From Paraburkholderia sp. (GTDB lineage Bacteria > Pseudomonadota > Gammaproteobacteria > Burkholderiales > Burkholderiaceae), in contig JAITTX010000306.1 of NCBI GenBank assembly GCA_031286755.1, positions 16,259-80,258 on the forward strand: a stretch of 64,000 nucleotides of DNA. Reading direction: 5' to 3'. Below are positions 1-10,260 of this stretch, one piece after another. Below the pieces are notes generated by a model. That model was not told the DNA's origin and searched no databases. It worked only from the letters and a program-made list of their open reading frames with translations. How positions within the stretch are numbered: the first letter of the stretch is position 1; every line of letters starts with the position of its first letter. The translations under genes and the position numbers were made by a program.

Positions 1-1284
1 AAGCAGCGTGACGAAGCCGCATGCAACCATGTAGAGCGCCGGCGAAAGCGGGTTGCCGGTCCTGGCGATGAGCCAGGTGACGATGAACTGCGAGCTGCCG
101 CCGAACACCGTCACACCCACGCTGTAGATCACCGAGAGGCCGCTCGCGCGCACGCCGGCCGGCAACATCTCCATGAGCACGAGCAGCATGGGCGTCGAGC
201 CGAGGTTCGAAGCCGCCGTCAGCAGCACCGAAAGCGCCAGCACGAGCGGCACGCTGGGAAAGCGCGTCATGAGCCAGAACGCCGGCACCACCGCGACGAT
301 GTTGAAGGCGAGCGCGCCCAGCACGAGCGGCTTGCGGCGCGCGAGCCTATCGGCGAGCCGCCCCGAAACGAGCGAGGCCACGAGCATCGTGATGCCGGTG
401 GCGCAGCCCGAGAGCAGCGAAAGCGAAGGCGGCATTTTCAGCACGCGAATCATGTAGGTGGGCATGAAGAACACCACGAGATACATGCCCACCGTGCCCG
501 CCGTGACCGAAAAAATGCCCTTGAGCACCTTGCCGCCATGCTCGCGCATGAGCGTGCGCAGCGGGCTGGGCGCATCGGGCGCGGCCTCGTGCGTCTCGTC
601 GAGCTTCGCGCGGATATAGAGCCCCACCGGCGCAATCGCCAGGCCGCCGAGAAACGGCAGGCGCCAGCCCCAGCTTTCGAGCGCATGCGGCGTGAGCGTG
701 GCGTAGAGCAGCGCGCCCGTGAACGCGCCAACCAGCGCGGAGATGCCCTGGCTGCCCAGTTGCCAGCTCACGCGAAAGCCGCGCTGCCCCACCGAGCCCG
801 ACTCCATCAACATCGACGTGGCAGCGCCAATCTCGCCGCCGAGCGAAAAGCCCTGCAGCAGACGCCCCGCGAGCAGCACGAGCGAGCCGTACACGCCCGC
901 CTGCGCATAGGTGGGCGCCAGCGAAATGCACAACGTGCCGGCCACCATCAGCGCGATGGTGAGGGTCATGGCCGCTTTGCGTCCGCGCCGGTCGGCATAG
1001 CTGCCGATCACGAGGCCGCCGAGCGGACGCATCACGAAGCCAATGCCGAAAGTGGCCACCGCAAGCAGCAGCGAACCAAAGGGACTATCCGAGGGAAAGA
1101 AGAGCCGACCGATCAGGAGCGCGAAGAAACTGTAGACCGTGAAGTCGTACATTTCGAGCGCATTGCCGATCGAGCACGCGGCGATCAGGCGGAACTGGCT
1201 CTGGCGCGCCGGCGCGTGGCCGGCGGCGGCGGCGCTCGTGCTGGCGAGCGTGTCGGCGTCGGCGCTGAGCGTAGCGTCATTCAT
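1..1284 (-). CDS. MFS transporter, metabolite:H+ symporter-like, 3' end cut by window edge
   Basis: Reading the minus strand from ATG at 1284 gives MNDATLSADADTLASTSAAAAGHAPARQSQFRLIAACSIGNALEMYDFTVYSFFALLIGRLFFPSDSPFGSLLLAVATFGIGFVMRPLGGLVIGSYADRRGRKAAM..., a typical MHS-family MFS start; open to position 1 with no stop, hence absent from the ORF track. Confidence 0.88.
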   Translation of the reverse strand, partial: MNDATLSADADTLASTSAAAAGHAPARQSQFRLIAACSIGNALEMYDFTVYSFFALLIGRLFFPSDSPFGSLLLAVATFGIGFVMRPLGGLVIGSYADRRGRKAAMTLTIALMVAGTLCISLAPTYAQAGVYGSLVLLAGRLLQGFSLGGEIGAATSMLMESGSVGQRGFRVSWQLGSQGISALVGAFTGALLYATLTPHALESWGWRLPFLGGLAIAPVGLYIRAKLDETHEAAPDAPSPLRTLMREHGGKVLKGIFSVTAGTVGMYLVVFFMPTYMIRVLKMPPSLSLLSGCATGITMLVASLVSGRLADRLARRKPLVLGALAFNIVAVVPAFWLMTRFPSVPLVLALSVLLTAASNLGSTPMLLVLMEMLPAGVRASGLSVIYSVGVTVFGGSSQFIVTWLIARTGNPLSPALYMVACGFVTLL

Positions 1285-1580
1285 GGCGGATCTCCGCAGG
1301 CAGGGTTGAACGTCGCGAGGGTGGCGTGGGTGCCATTCGTGCGCCTTGGGCGGACCCGTCATGCGCTCGGGGTGCGCATGCGGCAGTGCGAACTTCTATT
1401 CAAAGGCAGGCGCGAGTCGATATTCAGGCAAGGTTCAGGTTTGAAAAACTGAGAAATTTTCATCGTGATAACCAGATAGAATCACCGTCATAACCATCGG
1501 TCAGCAGCCATCGGGAAAAGTACCGACACTCGCCGCCCTGTGGTCCGCCCATCATGCGAGGCCCCGGAGGAATTCATCGA

Positions 1581-2576
1581 ATGAAACTGCATCAGTTGCG
1601 CGTCCTGCTCGCGCTCGCGCAGCACGGCAGCATGCACGAGGCATCGCGCAGCCTGCACGTCTCGCAGCCCGCGCTGTCCAAAGCGATTGCCGAACTCGAG
1701 CGCGAGTTGGGCGTGACACTCATTTCGCGCTCTGTGCGCGGCGTGAGCCTCACGAACTACGGACGTGCGCTCGTCAAACGCGCGAGCGTGGTCGAGCACG
1801 AATTGCGCCACGCGCTCGAAGACATCGAGTCCATGCGCGGCCACGCCGAGGCGCAGCTCAATATCGGCTTCTCCGCAGTGGCTTCGAGCGGCCCCTTGCC
1901 GGAGTCCATCGCCGCGTTTCGCACGCGCTTTCCCGCAGTGACGATTCGCGCCTACGAAATGCGGCCGCAGCAGATTCTCGAAGGCCTGCGCGAAGGCCAT
2001 CTCGACCTGGCGCTCATCTCCACGAACAGCGGCCCCGGCACCAGCGCGTTTCAATGGGAGCCGCTCTTTTCGGTGGGCATGCATGTGGCCGCGCGCCCCG
2101 GCCATCCGCTCGCGCGCGCGACGCGCATCCGCTCGCTCATCGACGCGCAATGGCTCACGCTCGACCCGCTCGACGACCCGGGCAGCCCGCTCGCGAGCCT
2201 GATGCGCCTGCACCGGCTGGAGATGCCGCGCAACGTCGTGCAGAGCAGCTCGAATCTGCTCGGGCTGCAACTGGCCACGTGCACGGACCTCATCAGCGTA
2301 TGGTCCGATTTCGTGTTCTATGCACGCACGGGCCCGCTCGCGCTGAATCCCGACGCGCTCAAGCCGCTGCCGATCCGCGACGAATTACCGGACTATCACG
2401 TGTTCATGGTGTATCGCTCGCCCGATCTGATGACGCAGACCTGCCTTGAATTCAGTAAGGAAGTGCGCCATCGCGGACGCAAGATGGTGTCGCCGCGTAT
2501 TGCGGCACAAGCGGCGGCACAAGCGGCGGCCCAGGCGGCGGCGCGCGGGCGCAAAGGCGCCAGCGCCACGAGATGA
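1581..2576 (+). CDS. LysR-family transcriptional regulator
   Basis: MKLHQLRVLLALAQHGSMHEASRSLHVSQPALSKAIAELERELGVTLISR: LysR HTH; start at 1581 preferred over 1554. Ala/Gln repeat at C-terminus. Confidence 0.93.
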   Translation: MKLHQLRVLLALAQHGSMHEASRSLHVSQPALSKAIAELERELGVTLISRSVRGVSLTNYGRALVKRASVVEHELRHALEDIESMRGHAEAQLNIGFSAVASSGPLPESIAAFRTRFPAVTIRAYEMRPQQILEGLREGHLDLALISTNSGPGTSAFQWEPLFSVGMHVAARPGHPLARATRIRSLIDAQWLTLDPLDDPGSPLASLMRLHRLEMPRNVVQSSSNLLGLQLATCTDLISVWSDFVFYARTGPLALNPDALKPLPIRDELPDYHVFMVYRSPDLMTQTCLEFSKEVRHRGRKMVSPRIAAQAAAQAAAQAAARGRKGASATR

Positions 2577-2605
2577 GCGACGCGCCTGGCAGCGCCATTC
2601 GCATC

Positions 2606-2633
2606 ATTTCGATAAATGTTGAAATATCGAAAT
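2606..2633. promoter_or_regulatory. candidate ArsR operator (inverted repeat ATTTCGAT-N12-ATCGAAAT)
   Basis: Exact 8-bp inverted repeat in the short region upstream of the arsR start at 2655. Confidence 0.6.
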
Positions 2634-2654
2634 ATAACGGGTAGTCTTGCGGCC

Positions 2655-2999
2655 ATGGACTCCAACCTTGCCGTACGCGCGCTCGGCGCGCTTGCCCACG
2701 ATTCACGTCTCGCGATCTTCCGCTCGCTCGTCGCTGCTGGAGAAAACGGCATGGCCGCCGGCGAAATCGCGCAGCAACTGGGCCTCGCTCCCTCGAGCCT
2801 CTCATTCCATCTCAAGGACCTGTCGCACGCGGATCTCGTGCGGTCACGCCAGGAAGGACGCTTCGTCATCTACACGGCGAACTTCGGCGCCATGGCCGAT
2901 CTGGTCGGCTTTCTCACAGAGAATTGCTGCGGCGGCGCGGCGTGCGCCGCAAGCGCGCTTCCCCAGGTCTGCGGCAGCAATCATGGGCCCGCGCGATGA
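2655..2999 (+). CDS. arsR: ArsR-family metalloregulator
   Basis: MDSNLAVRALGALAHDSRLAIFRSLVAAGENGMAAGEIAQQLGLAPSSLSFHLKDLSHADLV: ArsR wHTH; C-terminal Cys (ENCCGGAACAASALPQVC); first gene of an ars operon. Start could be 2616. Confidence 0.9.
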   Translation: MDSNLAVRALGALAHDSRLAIFRSLVAAGENGMAAGEIAQQLGLAPSSLSFHLKDLSHADLVRSRQEGRFVIYTANFGAMADLVGFLTENCCGGAACAASALPQVCGSNHGPAR

Positions 3000-3490
3000 C
3001 CACGCACGTACTCATTCTTTGCACCCACAACTCCGCGCGCAGCGTGCTGGCCGAGGGCATGCTGAATCACTGGGCGCGCAAGCTCGGCAAGAACGTCCGC
3101 GCCCACAGCGCAGGCAGTGCGCCGAGCGGGCGCGTCAACCCGTTCGCGCTGGAGGCGCTGTCGAATGCGGGAGTCGACACGCGGGGTTGCCGCAGCAAAA
3201 GCTGGGACGAATTCGCGGCGAGCGACGCTCAGTCAATGCGCGCGGTCATTACCGTGTGCGACAGCGCGGCGGCGGAGCCATGCCCATATTGGCCTGGCAG
3301 CCCGGTCAAGGTGCACTGGGGATACCCTGACCCCTCCAATGCCGCAGGCGGCGACGAGGGCAAGCGCCAGGCCTTCGAACTCACGCGCCAGGCCATTGGC
3401 TATCGCATGCTTCAGCTACTGTCACTTCCTCTGGATAACTTATCAAATGCAGAGCTTCAGCACGCACTGAACGACATCCTGCACAGTTGA
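2996..3490 (+). CDS. arsC: Arsenate reductase, low-MW tyrosine phosphatase type
   Basis: MTTHVLILCTHNSARSVLAEGMLNHWARKLGKNVRAHSAGSAPSGRVNPFALEAL: CTHNSARS P-loop; ATGA overlap with arsR. Confidence 0.92.
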   Translation: MTTHVLILCTHNSARSVLAEGMLNHWARKLGKNVRAHSAGSAPSGRVNPFALEALSNAGVDTRGCRSKSWDEFAASDAQSMRAVITVCDSAAAEPCPYWPGSPVKVHWGYPDPSNAAGGDEGKRQAFELTRQAIGYRMLQLLSLPLDNLSNAELQHALNDILHS

Positions 3491-3505
3491 CACCCCCGCA
3501 ATTCG

Positions 3506-4576
3506 ATGAACACCCCAAACGCCGCCACTACAGCGCATGCTGCGCTCAAGCCCGCCATAAGCTTCTTCGAACGCTATTTGACCGTCTGGGTTGCGCTGTG
3601 CATTATCGCGGGCATCGCCCTGGGTCAGTTTTTTCCGGGCGTTTTCCAGCTCATCGGCCGCATGGAATACGCACAGATCAATCTCCCGGTGGGCCTGCTC
3701 ATCTGGGTGATGATCATCCCAATGCTCGTCAAGGTCGACTTCGGTTCGCTCCATGAAGTCCGCCAGCACATCAAGGGCATCGGCGTCACGCTGGTGGTGA
3801 ACTGGCTCGTCAAGCCGTTCTCCATGGCTTTTCTGGGCTGGCTGTTCATCAAGCACGCATTCGCGCCGCTGCTGCCCGCGGCGCAACTCGACAGCTACGT
3901 AGCCGGCCTGATCCTGCTGGCCGCCGCGCCGTGCACGGCCATGGTGTTCGTCTGGAGCCGGCTGAGCGGCGGCGACCCGCTTTTCACGCTCTCGCAGGTC
4001 GCCTTGAACGACAGCATCATGGTGGTCGCCTTTGCGCCGCTGGTCGGCCTGCTGCTGGGCATCTCCGCCATTGCCGTCCCCTGGGCGACGTTGCTCACAT
4101 CGGTCGTGCTCTATATCGTGATTCCGGTGATACTCGCGCAGATCCTGCGAAAGCTGCTGCTTTCCGGCGGGCAAACGCAATTCGACACGATCATGGCGAA
4201 GATCGGTCCATGGTCCATCGCCGCCCTTCTCGCGACGCTCGTCCTGCTGTTCGCGTTTCAAGGCAAAGCCATCATCGAGCAGCCGCTCGTGATTGTTTTG
4301 TTGGCAGTCCCAATTCTCATTCAGGTGTTTTTCAACGCCGCGCTTGCCTATGGGCTCAATCGCGCGGTGGGAGAAAAGCACAATATCGCGTGTCCGTCCG
4401 CGCTGATCGGCGCGTCCAACTTCTTCGAGCTGGCCGTTGCCACGGCAATCGGCCTGTTCGGCTTTCACTCGGGCGCCGCCCTCGCAACCGTCGTCGGCGT
4501 GTTGATCGAGGTGCCGGTCATGCTGCTCGTGGTGCGCATCGTCAACCGGTCAAAAAACTGGTACGAATGCGCCTGA
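3506..4576 (+). CDS. acr3: Arsenite efflux transporter, ACR3 family
   Basis: [24 protein letters not shown]...[22 protein letters not shown]...[22 protein letters not shown]3/BASS signatures; ars operon context. Confidence 0.93.
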   Translation: MNTPNAATTAHAALKPAISFFERYLTVWVALCIIAGIALGQFFPGVFQLIGRMEYAQINLPVGLLIWVMIIPMLVKVDFGSLHEVRQHIKGIGVTLVVNWLVKPFSMAFLGWLFIKHAFAPLLPAAQLDSYVAGLILLAAAPCTAMVFVWSRLSGGDPLFTLSQVALNDSIMVVAFAPLVGLLLGISAIAVPWATLLTSVVLYIVIPVILAQILRKLLLSGGQTQFDTIMAKIGPWSIAALLATLVLLFAFQGKAIIEQPLVIVLLAVPILIQVFFNAALAYGLNRAVGEKHNIACPSALIGASNFFELAVATAIGLFGFHSGAALATVVGVLIEVPVMLLVVRIVNRSKNWYECA

Positions 4577-4601
4577 ATCGAACGCGCGCCCAAACTCGCC
4601 A

Positions 4602-5342
4602 TTGATGCGGAGAACCAGCTTGTCCGATCTCACCACCGATTTGCCGCAGCTCGACGCGGCCCAGTTTCGCGCTCCCGATGCAAGCCAGTTGCGGCCTGCA
4701 AAAGCCTCGACGCATCCACCGCGCTTCCTGCTGCTTTACGGTTCGCTGCGGGCGCGCTCGTTCAGCCGGTTATTGACCGAGGAGGCGGCGCGCCTGCTCG
4801 TGGCAATGGGCGCGGAAGTGCGCACCTTCAATCCGAGCGGTTTGCCATTGCCCGACGACGCGCCGGAAAGCCACCCGAAAGTGGCGGAGCTGCGCGAGCT
4901 CGTGCAGTGGTGCGAAGGCATGGTCTGGTGCTCGCCGGAGCGCCATGGCGCCATGACCGGCATCATGAAGTCGCAGATCGACTGGATTCCGTTGTCGATG
5001 GGCGCCGTTCGGCCAACCCAGGGAAAAACGCTCGCGGTCATGCAGGTGAGCGGCGGCTCGCAGTCGTTCAACGCCGTGAACCAGATGCGCGTGCTCGGCC
5101 GCTGGATGCGCATGCTGACCATACCCAACCAGTCGTCGGTGGCGAAGGCGTTTCTGGAGTTCGACGAAGCCGGGCGCATGAAGGCGTCCGCGTATTTCGA
5201 CCGCGTCGTGGACGTCATGGAGGAGCTCGTCAAATTCACCTTGCTGACTCGCGACATCGCGCCTTATCTGGTGGACAGGTATAGCGAGCGAAAGGAAAGC
5301 GCGGAGGCGTTGTCGAAGCGGGTGAATCAGGCCGGCATCTGA
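4602..5342 (+). CDS. arsH: ArsH, NADPH-dependent FMN reductase of arsenic operons
   Basis: [26 protein letters not shown]...[11 protein letters not shown]...[24 protein letters not shown]: ArsH signatures, end of ars operon. Confidence 0.93.
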   Translation: MMRRTSLSDLTTDLPQLDAAQFRAPDASQLRPAKASTHPPRFLLLYGSLRARSFSRLLTEEAARLLVAMGAEVRTFNPSGLPLPDDAPESHPKVAELRELVQWCEGMVWCSPERHGAMTGIMKSQIDWIPLSMGAVRPTQGKTLAVMQVSGGSQSFNAVNQMRVLGRWMRMLTIPNQSSVAKAFLEFDEAGRMKASAYFDRVVDVMEELVKFTLLTRDIAPYLVDRYSERKESAEALSKRVNQAGI

Positions 5343-5457
5343 GGCTTGATAAATCGGGCGATTTATTTCGCGCGGCCGCTTCGTATATGTCGTGGGCGTT
5401 TTTGCAAACACTCAACAGCAGCAACGCACCAGGGCCGGGCATTTCACATCGAGTATT

Positions 5458-5484
5458 TAAAAAGCCCCGCTGCGCAGCGGGGCT
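5458..5484 (-). terminator. Rho-independent terminator for ppk2
   Basis: Perfect 22-bp palindrome AGCCCCGCTGCGCAGCGGGGCT (5463-5484); on the minus strand followed by TTTTTAAAT. Confidence 0.8.
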
Positions 5485-5515
5485 CGTGGCTTGCAACAGC
5501 GCAGCCTTTCAGCCC

Positions 5516-6373
5516 TCAATACACCTCCGGCACGAATCGATACGGATAGTCGGGCTCGACATAGCCCCTATCCTTTTGCCGCGCGGGCAGGCTGACTTCT
5601 TTGCGCTTGACTTCCTCGTAGGGGATCAGGTCCAGCAGATGGCGGATGAGATTCAGCCGCGCGCGCTTCTTGTCGTCGGCGTGCACGACATGCCATGGCG
5701 AGCGCTCGGTGTCGGTTGCGGCGATCATGTCGTCGCGCGCCCGTGAATAGTCGTACCAGCGCCGGTACGATTCGAGGTCCATGGGGGAGAGCTTCCACAC
5801 CTTGCGCTCGTCGTTGATGCGCGCGTCAAGGCGCCGGGTCTGCTCCTCCGGACTGATTTCGAGCCAATATTTCACGAGTATCACGCCGGCGCTCTGAATC
5901 GCCTGTTCGAGAAGCGGAACGTCATGCAAGAACTGCACGGCCTGTTCCTCCGTGCAAAATCCCATCACACGCTCGACGCCCGCGCGGTTATACCAGCTAC
6001 GGTCGAAAAGGATAATTTCGCCGCCAGCGGGCAAATGCGACACGTAACGCTGCATGTACATCTGCGACTTCTCGCGCTCGGTGGGCGCGGGCAGCGCGAC
6101 CACTCGAAAGACGCGGGCATTCACGCGCTGCATGATGGCCTTGATCGTACCGTCCTTGCCCGCGCCGTCCCGCCCCTCGAACAGCACGCAGATTCTGGCG
6201 CCGGTCGCCACGGCCCACTCCTGCAGCTTGACGAGTTCGACACTGAGGCGATCCAGTTCTTTCCGGTATGCCTTCTCGCCCATCCGCCCGGCTTTCACCG
6301 CGCCGCCGACCTTGCCGGTCTTGTCTTTTTTCTCGACCTTTTCGGCCTTGTCGCCCCTGGAATCCTTCGCCAT
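5516..6373 (-). CDS. ppk2: Polyphosphate kinase 2
   Basis: ICVLFEGRDGAGKDGTIKAIMQRVNARVFRVVALPAPTEREKSQMYMQRYVSHLPAGGEIILFDRSWYNRAGVERVMGF: PPK2 Walker A and DRSWYNR motifs; Lys/Asp-rich N-terminus. Confidence 0.94.
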   Translation of the reverse strand: MAKDSRGDKAEKVEKKDKTGKVGGAVKAGRMGEKAYRKELDRLSVELVKLQEWAVATGARICVLFEGRDGAGKDGTIKAIMQRVNARVFRVVALPAPTEREKSQMYMQRYVSHLPAGGEIILFDRSWYNRAGVERVMGFCTEEQAVQFLHDVPLLEQAIQSAGVILVKYWLEISPEEQTRRLDARINDERKVWKLSPMDLESYRRWYDYSRARDDMIAATDTERSPWHVVHADDKKRARLNLIRHLLDLIPYEEVKRKEVSLPARQKDRGYVEPDYPYRFVPEVY

Positions 6374-6522
6374 CGATACCTCCTCCAGAATGTGCTTCGA
6401 AAATTAAAAAGCACCCGCACTATCTGGTGGCGTCGAAAATGCGTCAATGATCTCAGTCAAGCAGTTTGCTGTCCTACAAGATTGCATCGGATTGCATCGA
6501 TACGCGCGGAAATCAGCGTAAT

Positions 6523-7908
6523 TCAGCGCGCGTGCTCGCCATTCAACACGAGGCGCGCTTCCAGTCCGCCGCCCGGGCGATTGTGCAGCGAAAGCTGCGC
6601 GCCCATCGCAACGGCCAGTTGGCGCGCAATCGCGAGACCCAGCCCCGTGCCGCCCGTGCCGCGATTGCGCGAGGTTTCGAGCCGGTGAAACGGTTCGAAC
6701 ACCGCTTCGAGCGAGGCCTCGGGAATACCCGGTCCGCGGTCGAGCACCGCGATCGTGACCTGCCCTTCAGCCGGTCCCTTGCTCAGCGCAATCTCCGCCG
6801 CGCCGGCGAATTTCAGCGCGTTGTCGACGAAATTGCCCACGATGCGCTTGAGCGCCTGCGCGCGCGTGACCACGGCGAGCGGCGCGCGCGTCTCGTAGCG
6901 CACGTCACTGCCAGCATCCGTGTAATCGCACATGAGGCTGTCGAGCAGGGCATCGAGGTCCACGCGCACCGGCACTTCCGCCGTGCCATGCAGCGTGCGC
7001 GCGTAGGCCACGCCCTCCTTCACGAGCTGCTCCATCTCCTGGAGGTCCTGCCTGAGCCTGGCGCTCTGGGCATCGTCGTCCATGACGTCCACGCGCAGGC
7101 GCATGCGCGTGATGGGCGTTTGCAGATCATGCGAAATGGACGCCAGAATCTGCATGCGCTCGGTCATGTAGCCCGCGATGCGCGCCTGCATCGCGTTGAA
7201 GGCGCGCGCGGCGCGCGCCACTTCGGAAGGCCCGCTTTCCTCCAGGTGCGTGGCCTTGAGGTCGGGGCCGAGCGTGTCGGCGGCGCGCGCGAGCGCATCG
7301 AGCGGACGCGTCGCGATACGCACCGCGAGCCAGCAGCACACCGCCAGCACGACGAGTTGCAGGGCCAGCACGAGCGGCAGCCAGCGCGAGAGCGGCAGCG
7401 CCGATTGCGGATGCACGTCGATGGTGAGCGGCGAGCCGTCGGTGAGGCGCAAATGCACTTGCAGGTGCTCGCTATCGCCGGGAATGGCATTGGCCGTGAG
7501 CGCATAGTGCTTGCCGATGCCCTTCGCGATGGCCGACTCGTAGCGCTGCGAAAGCTGCGCGTCGGGCGCGACGCCGGGCACGCCCGGACCGAGCACGAAG
7601 GTATAGCTGCGCCGCGCGAGCCGGGGCAGCCAGGCGGCGCGCTGCGCGGCCGGCAGATTGTCGAGCAGCGCCACCGAGCTCGCCACTTCGCGCTCGACAT
7701 AATCCATCATCATGTTGGCCGTGGTTTCGTCGCGCTCGGTGAGCGTGAGCCAGAACGACAGCGTCTGGGCGAGCGCGAGGCCCACGCAGAGAATCAGCGC
7801 GAGCCGCGCGAACAGCGTGCGCGGCCAGTGCGGCCAGCGTGGAGGACGGCGGCGCGCGTCCGTCGCGGCCGCCGCGCCGCGCTGCTCGTCATGGCTCGCG
7901 GCGCTCAT
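6523..7908 (-). CDS. Sensor histidine kinase with HAMP domain
   Basis: ISHDLQTPITRMRLRVDVM, NFVDNALKFAG, GTGGTGLGLAIARQLA: H, N and G boxes; start at 7908 gives ATGA overlap with the response regulator. Confidence 0.92.
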   Translation of the reverse strand: MSAASHDEQRGAAAATDARRRPPRWPHWPRTLFARLALILCVGLALAQTLSFWLTLTERDETTANMMMDYVEREVASSVALLDNLPAAQRAAWLPRLARRSYTFVLGPGVPGVAPDAQLSQRYESAIAKGIGKHYALTANAIPGDSEHLQVHLRLTDGSPLTIDVHPQSALPLSRWLPLVLALQLVVLAVCCWLAVRIATRPLDALARAADTLGPDLKATHLEESGPSEVARAARAFNAMQARIAGYMTERMQILASISHDLQTPITRMRLRVDVMDDDAQSARLRQDLQEMEQLVKEGVAYARTLHGTAEVPVRVDLDALLDSLMCDYTDAGSDVRYETRAPLAVVTRAQALKRIVGNFVDNALKFAGAAEIALSKGPAEGQVTIAVLDRGPGIPEASLEAVFEPFHRLETSRNRGTGGTGLGLAIARQLAVAMGAQLSLHNRPGGGLEARLVLNGEHAR

Positions 7909-8645
7909 TGCGGCCCTTCGACAACGTTCACGGCCGCCGAGAACACATAGCCCTCGTTGCGCAGCGTCTTGATGTAGCGAGGCTCGCGCGCGCCGTCGCG
8001 CAAACGCTGCCGCAGGCGGCTCACGAGCAGATCGATCGAGCGGTCGAACGCATCCGCCTGGCGCCCTTGCGTGAGATTGAGCAATTGGTCGCGCGTGAGC
8101 ACGCGCTGCGGGTTGTCGAGAAATACGCGCAGCAGCCGGTATTCGGCGCCGGAGAGCGCCACGAGCGTATTTTCCTCGTCGAGCAGATGGCGCGCCGTGG
8201 TGTCGAGCCGCCATTCGCCGAAGGCGAGCATCGACGCCGTTTCGCTCACCTGCATGCCGGGCGGCAGCATGCGCGTGCGGCGCAGGACCGAGCGGATGCG
8301 CGCGAGCAGTTCGCGCACGGCGAAGGGCTTCGCGAGGTAATCGTCGGCGCCCATTTCGAGGCCGACGATACGGTCCGTTTCCTCGCCGCGCGCCGTGAGC
8401 ATGAGCACCGGCACCGCGCGAAAACGGCTCGCGCGCAGGTCGCGGCACAGCACGAGGCCGTCCTCGCCGGGCATCATGAGATCGAGCACGATGAGGTCCG
8501 GAGCGCCGCTCTCCAGCGCCGCGCGCATCTCGCGCCCGTTCGCGGCGAGCGATACGCGCATGCCGTTCTTCTCGAGGTAATCGGCAATCAGCTCGCGAAT
8601 GCCGCGATCGTCGTCGACGATCAGAATGTGGTCGGTCTTTTCCAT
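7905..8645 (-). CDS. OmpR-family response regulator
   Basis: MEKTDHILIVDDDRGIRELIADYLEKNGMRVSLAANGREM...DLIVLDLMMPGEDGL...ADDYLAKPF plus C-terminal wHTH. Confidence 0.93.
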   Translation of the reverse strand: MEKTDHILIVDDDRGIRELIADYLEKNGMRVSLAANGREMRAALESGAPDLIVLDLMMPGEDGLVLCRDLRASRFRAVPVLMLTARGEETDRIVGLEMGADDYLAKPFAVRELLARIRSVLRRTRMLPPGMQVSETASMLAFGEWRLDTTARHLLDEENTLVALSGAEYRLLRVFLDNPQRVLTRDQLLNLTQGRQADAFDRSIDLLVSRLRQRLRDGAREPRYIKTLRNEGYVFSAAVNVVEGPQ

Positions 8646-8652
8646 GCGCCGA

Positions 8653-8868
8653 TCATACCCCGCGTGGGGCCGCGCCCGTGCTGCTCGCGCCGATTGCACC
8701 ACTTGCGGCGCCCACTCCCTTCGCGTTTCGTCCCGGCGAATTGCGCCCGCCCTTGGGCACGATCCGCTCGCGGCGCGTGAGCATCGCCAGCGTACAGCCC
8801 AGCGGATACACTGCCTCGGTCGCAAGACCGCCCGCCACCAGGGCGAGCACCGCAAAGAGCCGTTTCAT
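8653..8868 (-). CDS. Small hypothetical membrane or secreted protein
   Basis: MKRLFAVLALVAGGLATEAVYPLGCTLAMLTRRERIVPKGG; hydrophobic N-terminus; ATGA overlap with the upstream GFA gene. Confidence 0.5.
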   Translation of the reverse strand: MKRLFAVLALVAGGLATEAVYPLGCTLAMLTRRERIVPKGGRNSPGRNAKGVGAASGAIGASSTGAAPRGV

Positions 8869-9236
8869 GCGTCCTCCACCACCGAAAGGCTCGCGCCGTC
8901 GTTCAGGCCGGCTTCCAGCGCGAATGGGTCCACGCCGTCGAGACAGCCCAGAGTCACGCGCCACCGCATGGGGTCCGTACGCGTCTGATGAAATGGATAG
9001 ATGCCGCAGTGCTTGCAGAAGTAGTGCCTGGCCACGCGCGTGTTGAATTGATAGAGCGTAAGGGCATCCGCGCCGCTCACGATGGTGAGTTCACCGGCGG
9101 CAAACGGCGGCGACATGAGCGCGCCCTTGCGGCGGCACAGGCTGCAATTGCAGCGCGAGGCGGGCGTGAGCGCGGTGCGGACCTCGAAGCGCACGGCCCC
9201 GCAGTGACACGATCCGTGCAGCGTTGCGGCGTTCAT
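8865..9236 (-). CDS. GFA/CENP-V family zinc-binding protein
   Basis: HGSCHCGAVRFEVRTALTPASRCNCSLCRRKGALM...HYFCKHCGIYPFHQTRTDP: CHCG, CxC..C and CxxCG signatures of the GFA domain. Confidence 0.9.
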   Translation of the reverse strand: MNAATLHGSCHCGAVRFEVRTALTPASRCNCSLCRRKGALMSPPFAAGELTIVSGADALTLYQFNTRVARHYFCKHCGIYPFHQTRTDPMRWRVTLGCLDGVDPFALEAGLNDGASLSVVEDA

Positions 9237-9476
9237 GGTGCGTTCTCCCTGATGTGTCAATGGCGATGGATGCTTTATAGCGCAGCGCGCGCGGCGCCAT
9301 GTATCCCAATGTATCTGCCTGGACGGCCGATACAAAACATTGCACGCGCACGCCAATTTTCGGGCTCCGGCCTGGGGCTCCGGCATCGCGCAGAACGCAC
9401 GGTATCAGAATCGCATGGCTTGCATGCCCACGGTGGCATCGTCGAGAATGGACGCACCCTCACTCATCGCACCGCC

Positions 9477-10211
9477 ATGAAAATCGCCGCCCTCTCGGAC
9501 ATTCACGGCAATCTCGCCGCGCTCGACGCCGTACTGCGCCACATCCGCTCGCAGGGCGCGGACCTGATCGTCAATCTCGGCGACATCGTGTCCGGATCGC
9601 TCTGGCCAGCCGAAACGGCCGACCGGTTGATGGCGCTCGATCTGCCCGCCATCCGCGGCAATCACGAGCGGCAATTGCTTGCCGGCGACATCGGGAGCAT
9701 GAGGCAGTCCGACCGCTTCGCGCGCGCGGCGTTGCGCGCCGATCAGCTCGACTGGATCGCAGGGCTGCCGGCGACGCTGCGCATTGCCGGCGACGTGCTG
9801 ATGGTCCACGGCACACCGGCGAGCGATCTCGACTTTTTTCTGGAAACCGTGAACGAACAAGGATGCCGCGCCGCCACCCAGGAAGAAGTCGAGCAGCGCG
9901 CGGGCCATGGCGCCGAGCGCCTGATTCTTTGCGGGCATACGCACGTGCCGCGCAGCGCGACCCTCGGCGATGGACGCCTCGTCGTCAATCCGGGCAGCGT
10001 GGGACTCCAGGCCTACGACGACGACCAGCCGTGGCCGTATCGCATCGAAACGGGCTCGCCGCATGCGCGCTATGCCAGCGTCACGCGCACGAAAGCGGGA
10101 TGGAGCGTGGAATTCCATACGGTCGAATACGACTGGAACGGCGCGGCGGATCAGGCGCGCGCCAATGGGCGGCCAGAATGGGAGATGGCGTTGCGTGAGG
10201 GGCGTTGTTGA
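9477..10211 (+). CDS. Metallophosphoesterase (YfcE/MJ0936-like)
   Basis: MKIAALSDIHGNLAALDAVLRHI...NLGDIVSGS...IRGNHERQL...CGHTHVPRSATLGDGRLVVNPGSVG. Confidence 0.92.
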   Translation: MKIAALSDIHGNLAALDAVLRHIRSQGADLIVNLGDIVSGSLWPAETADRLMALDLPAIRGNHERQLLAGDIGSMRQSDRFARAALRADQLDWIAGLPATLRIAGDVLMVHGTPASDLDFFLETVNEQGCRAATQEEVEQRAGHGAERLILCGHTHVPRSATLGDGRLVVNPGSVGLQAYDDDQPWPYRIETGSPHARYASVTRTKAGWSVEFHTVEYDWNGAADQARANGRPEWEMALREGRC

Positions 10212-10260
10212 TCTCCGGACAAGGCGTCAGCCTGAACCGCGCAAAGCTCTGCGCATAGCG

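Noticed and set aside
2446-2460. CTTGAATTCAGTAAG as another member of the CTGAATTCAG operator set
   Set aside because: Lies inside lysR coding sequence and 48 kb from the GntR locus; likely chance.
6466-7950. 494-aa plus-strand ORF
   Set aside because: Antisense to the histidine kinase, which has H, N and G boxes.
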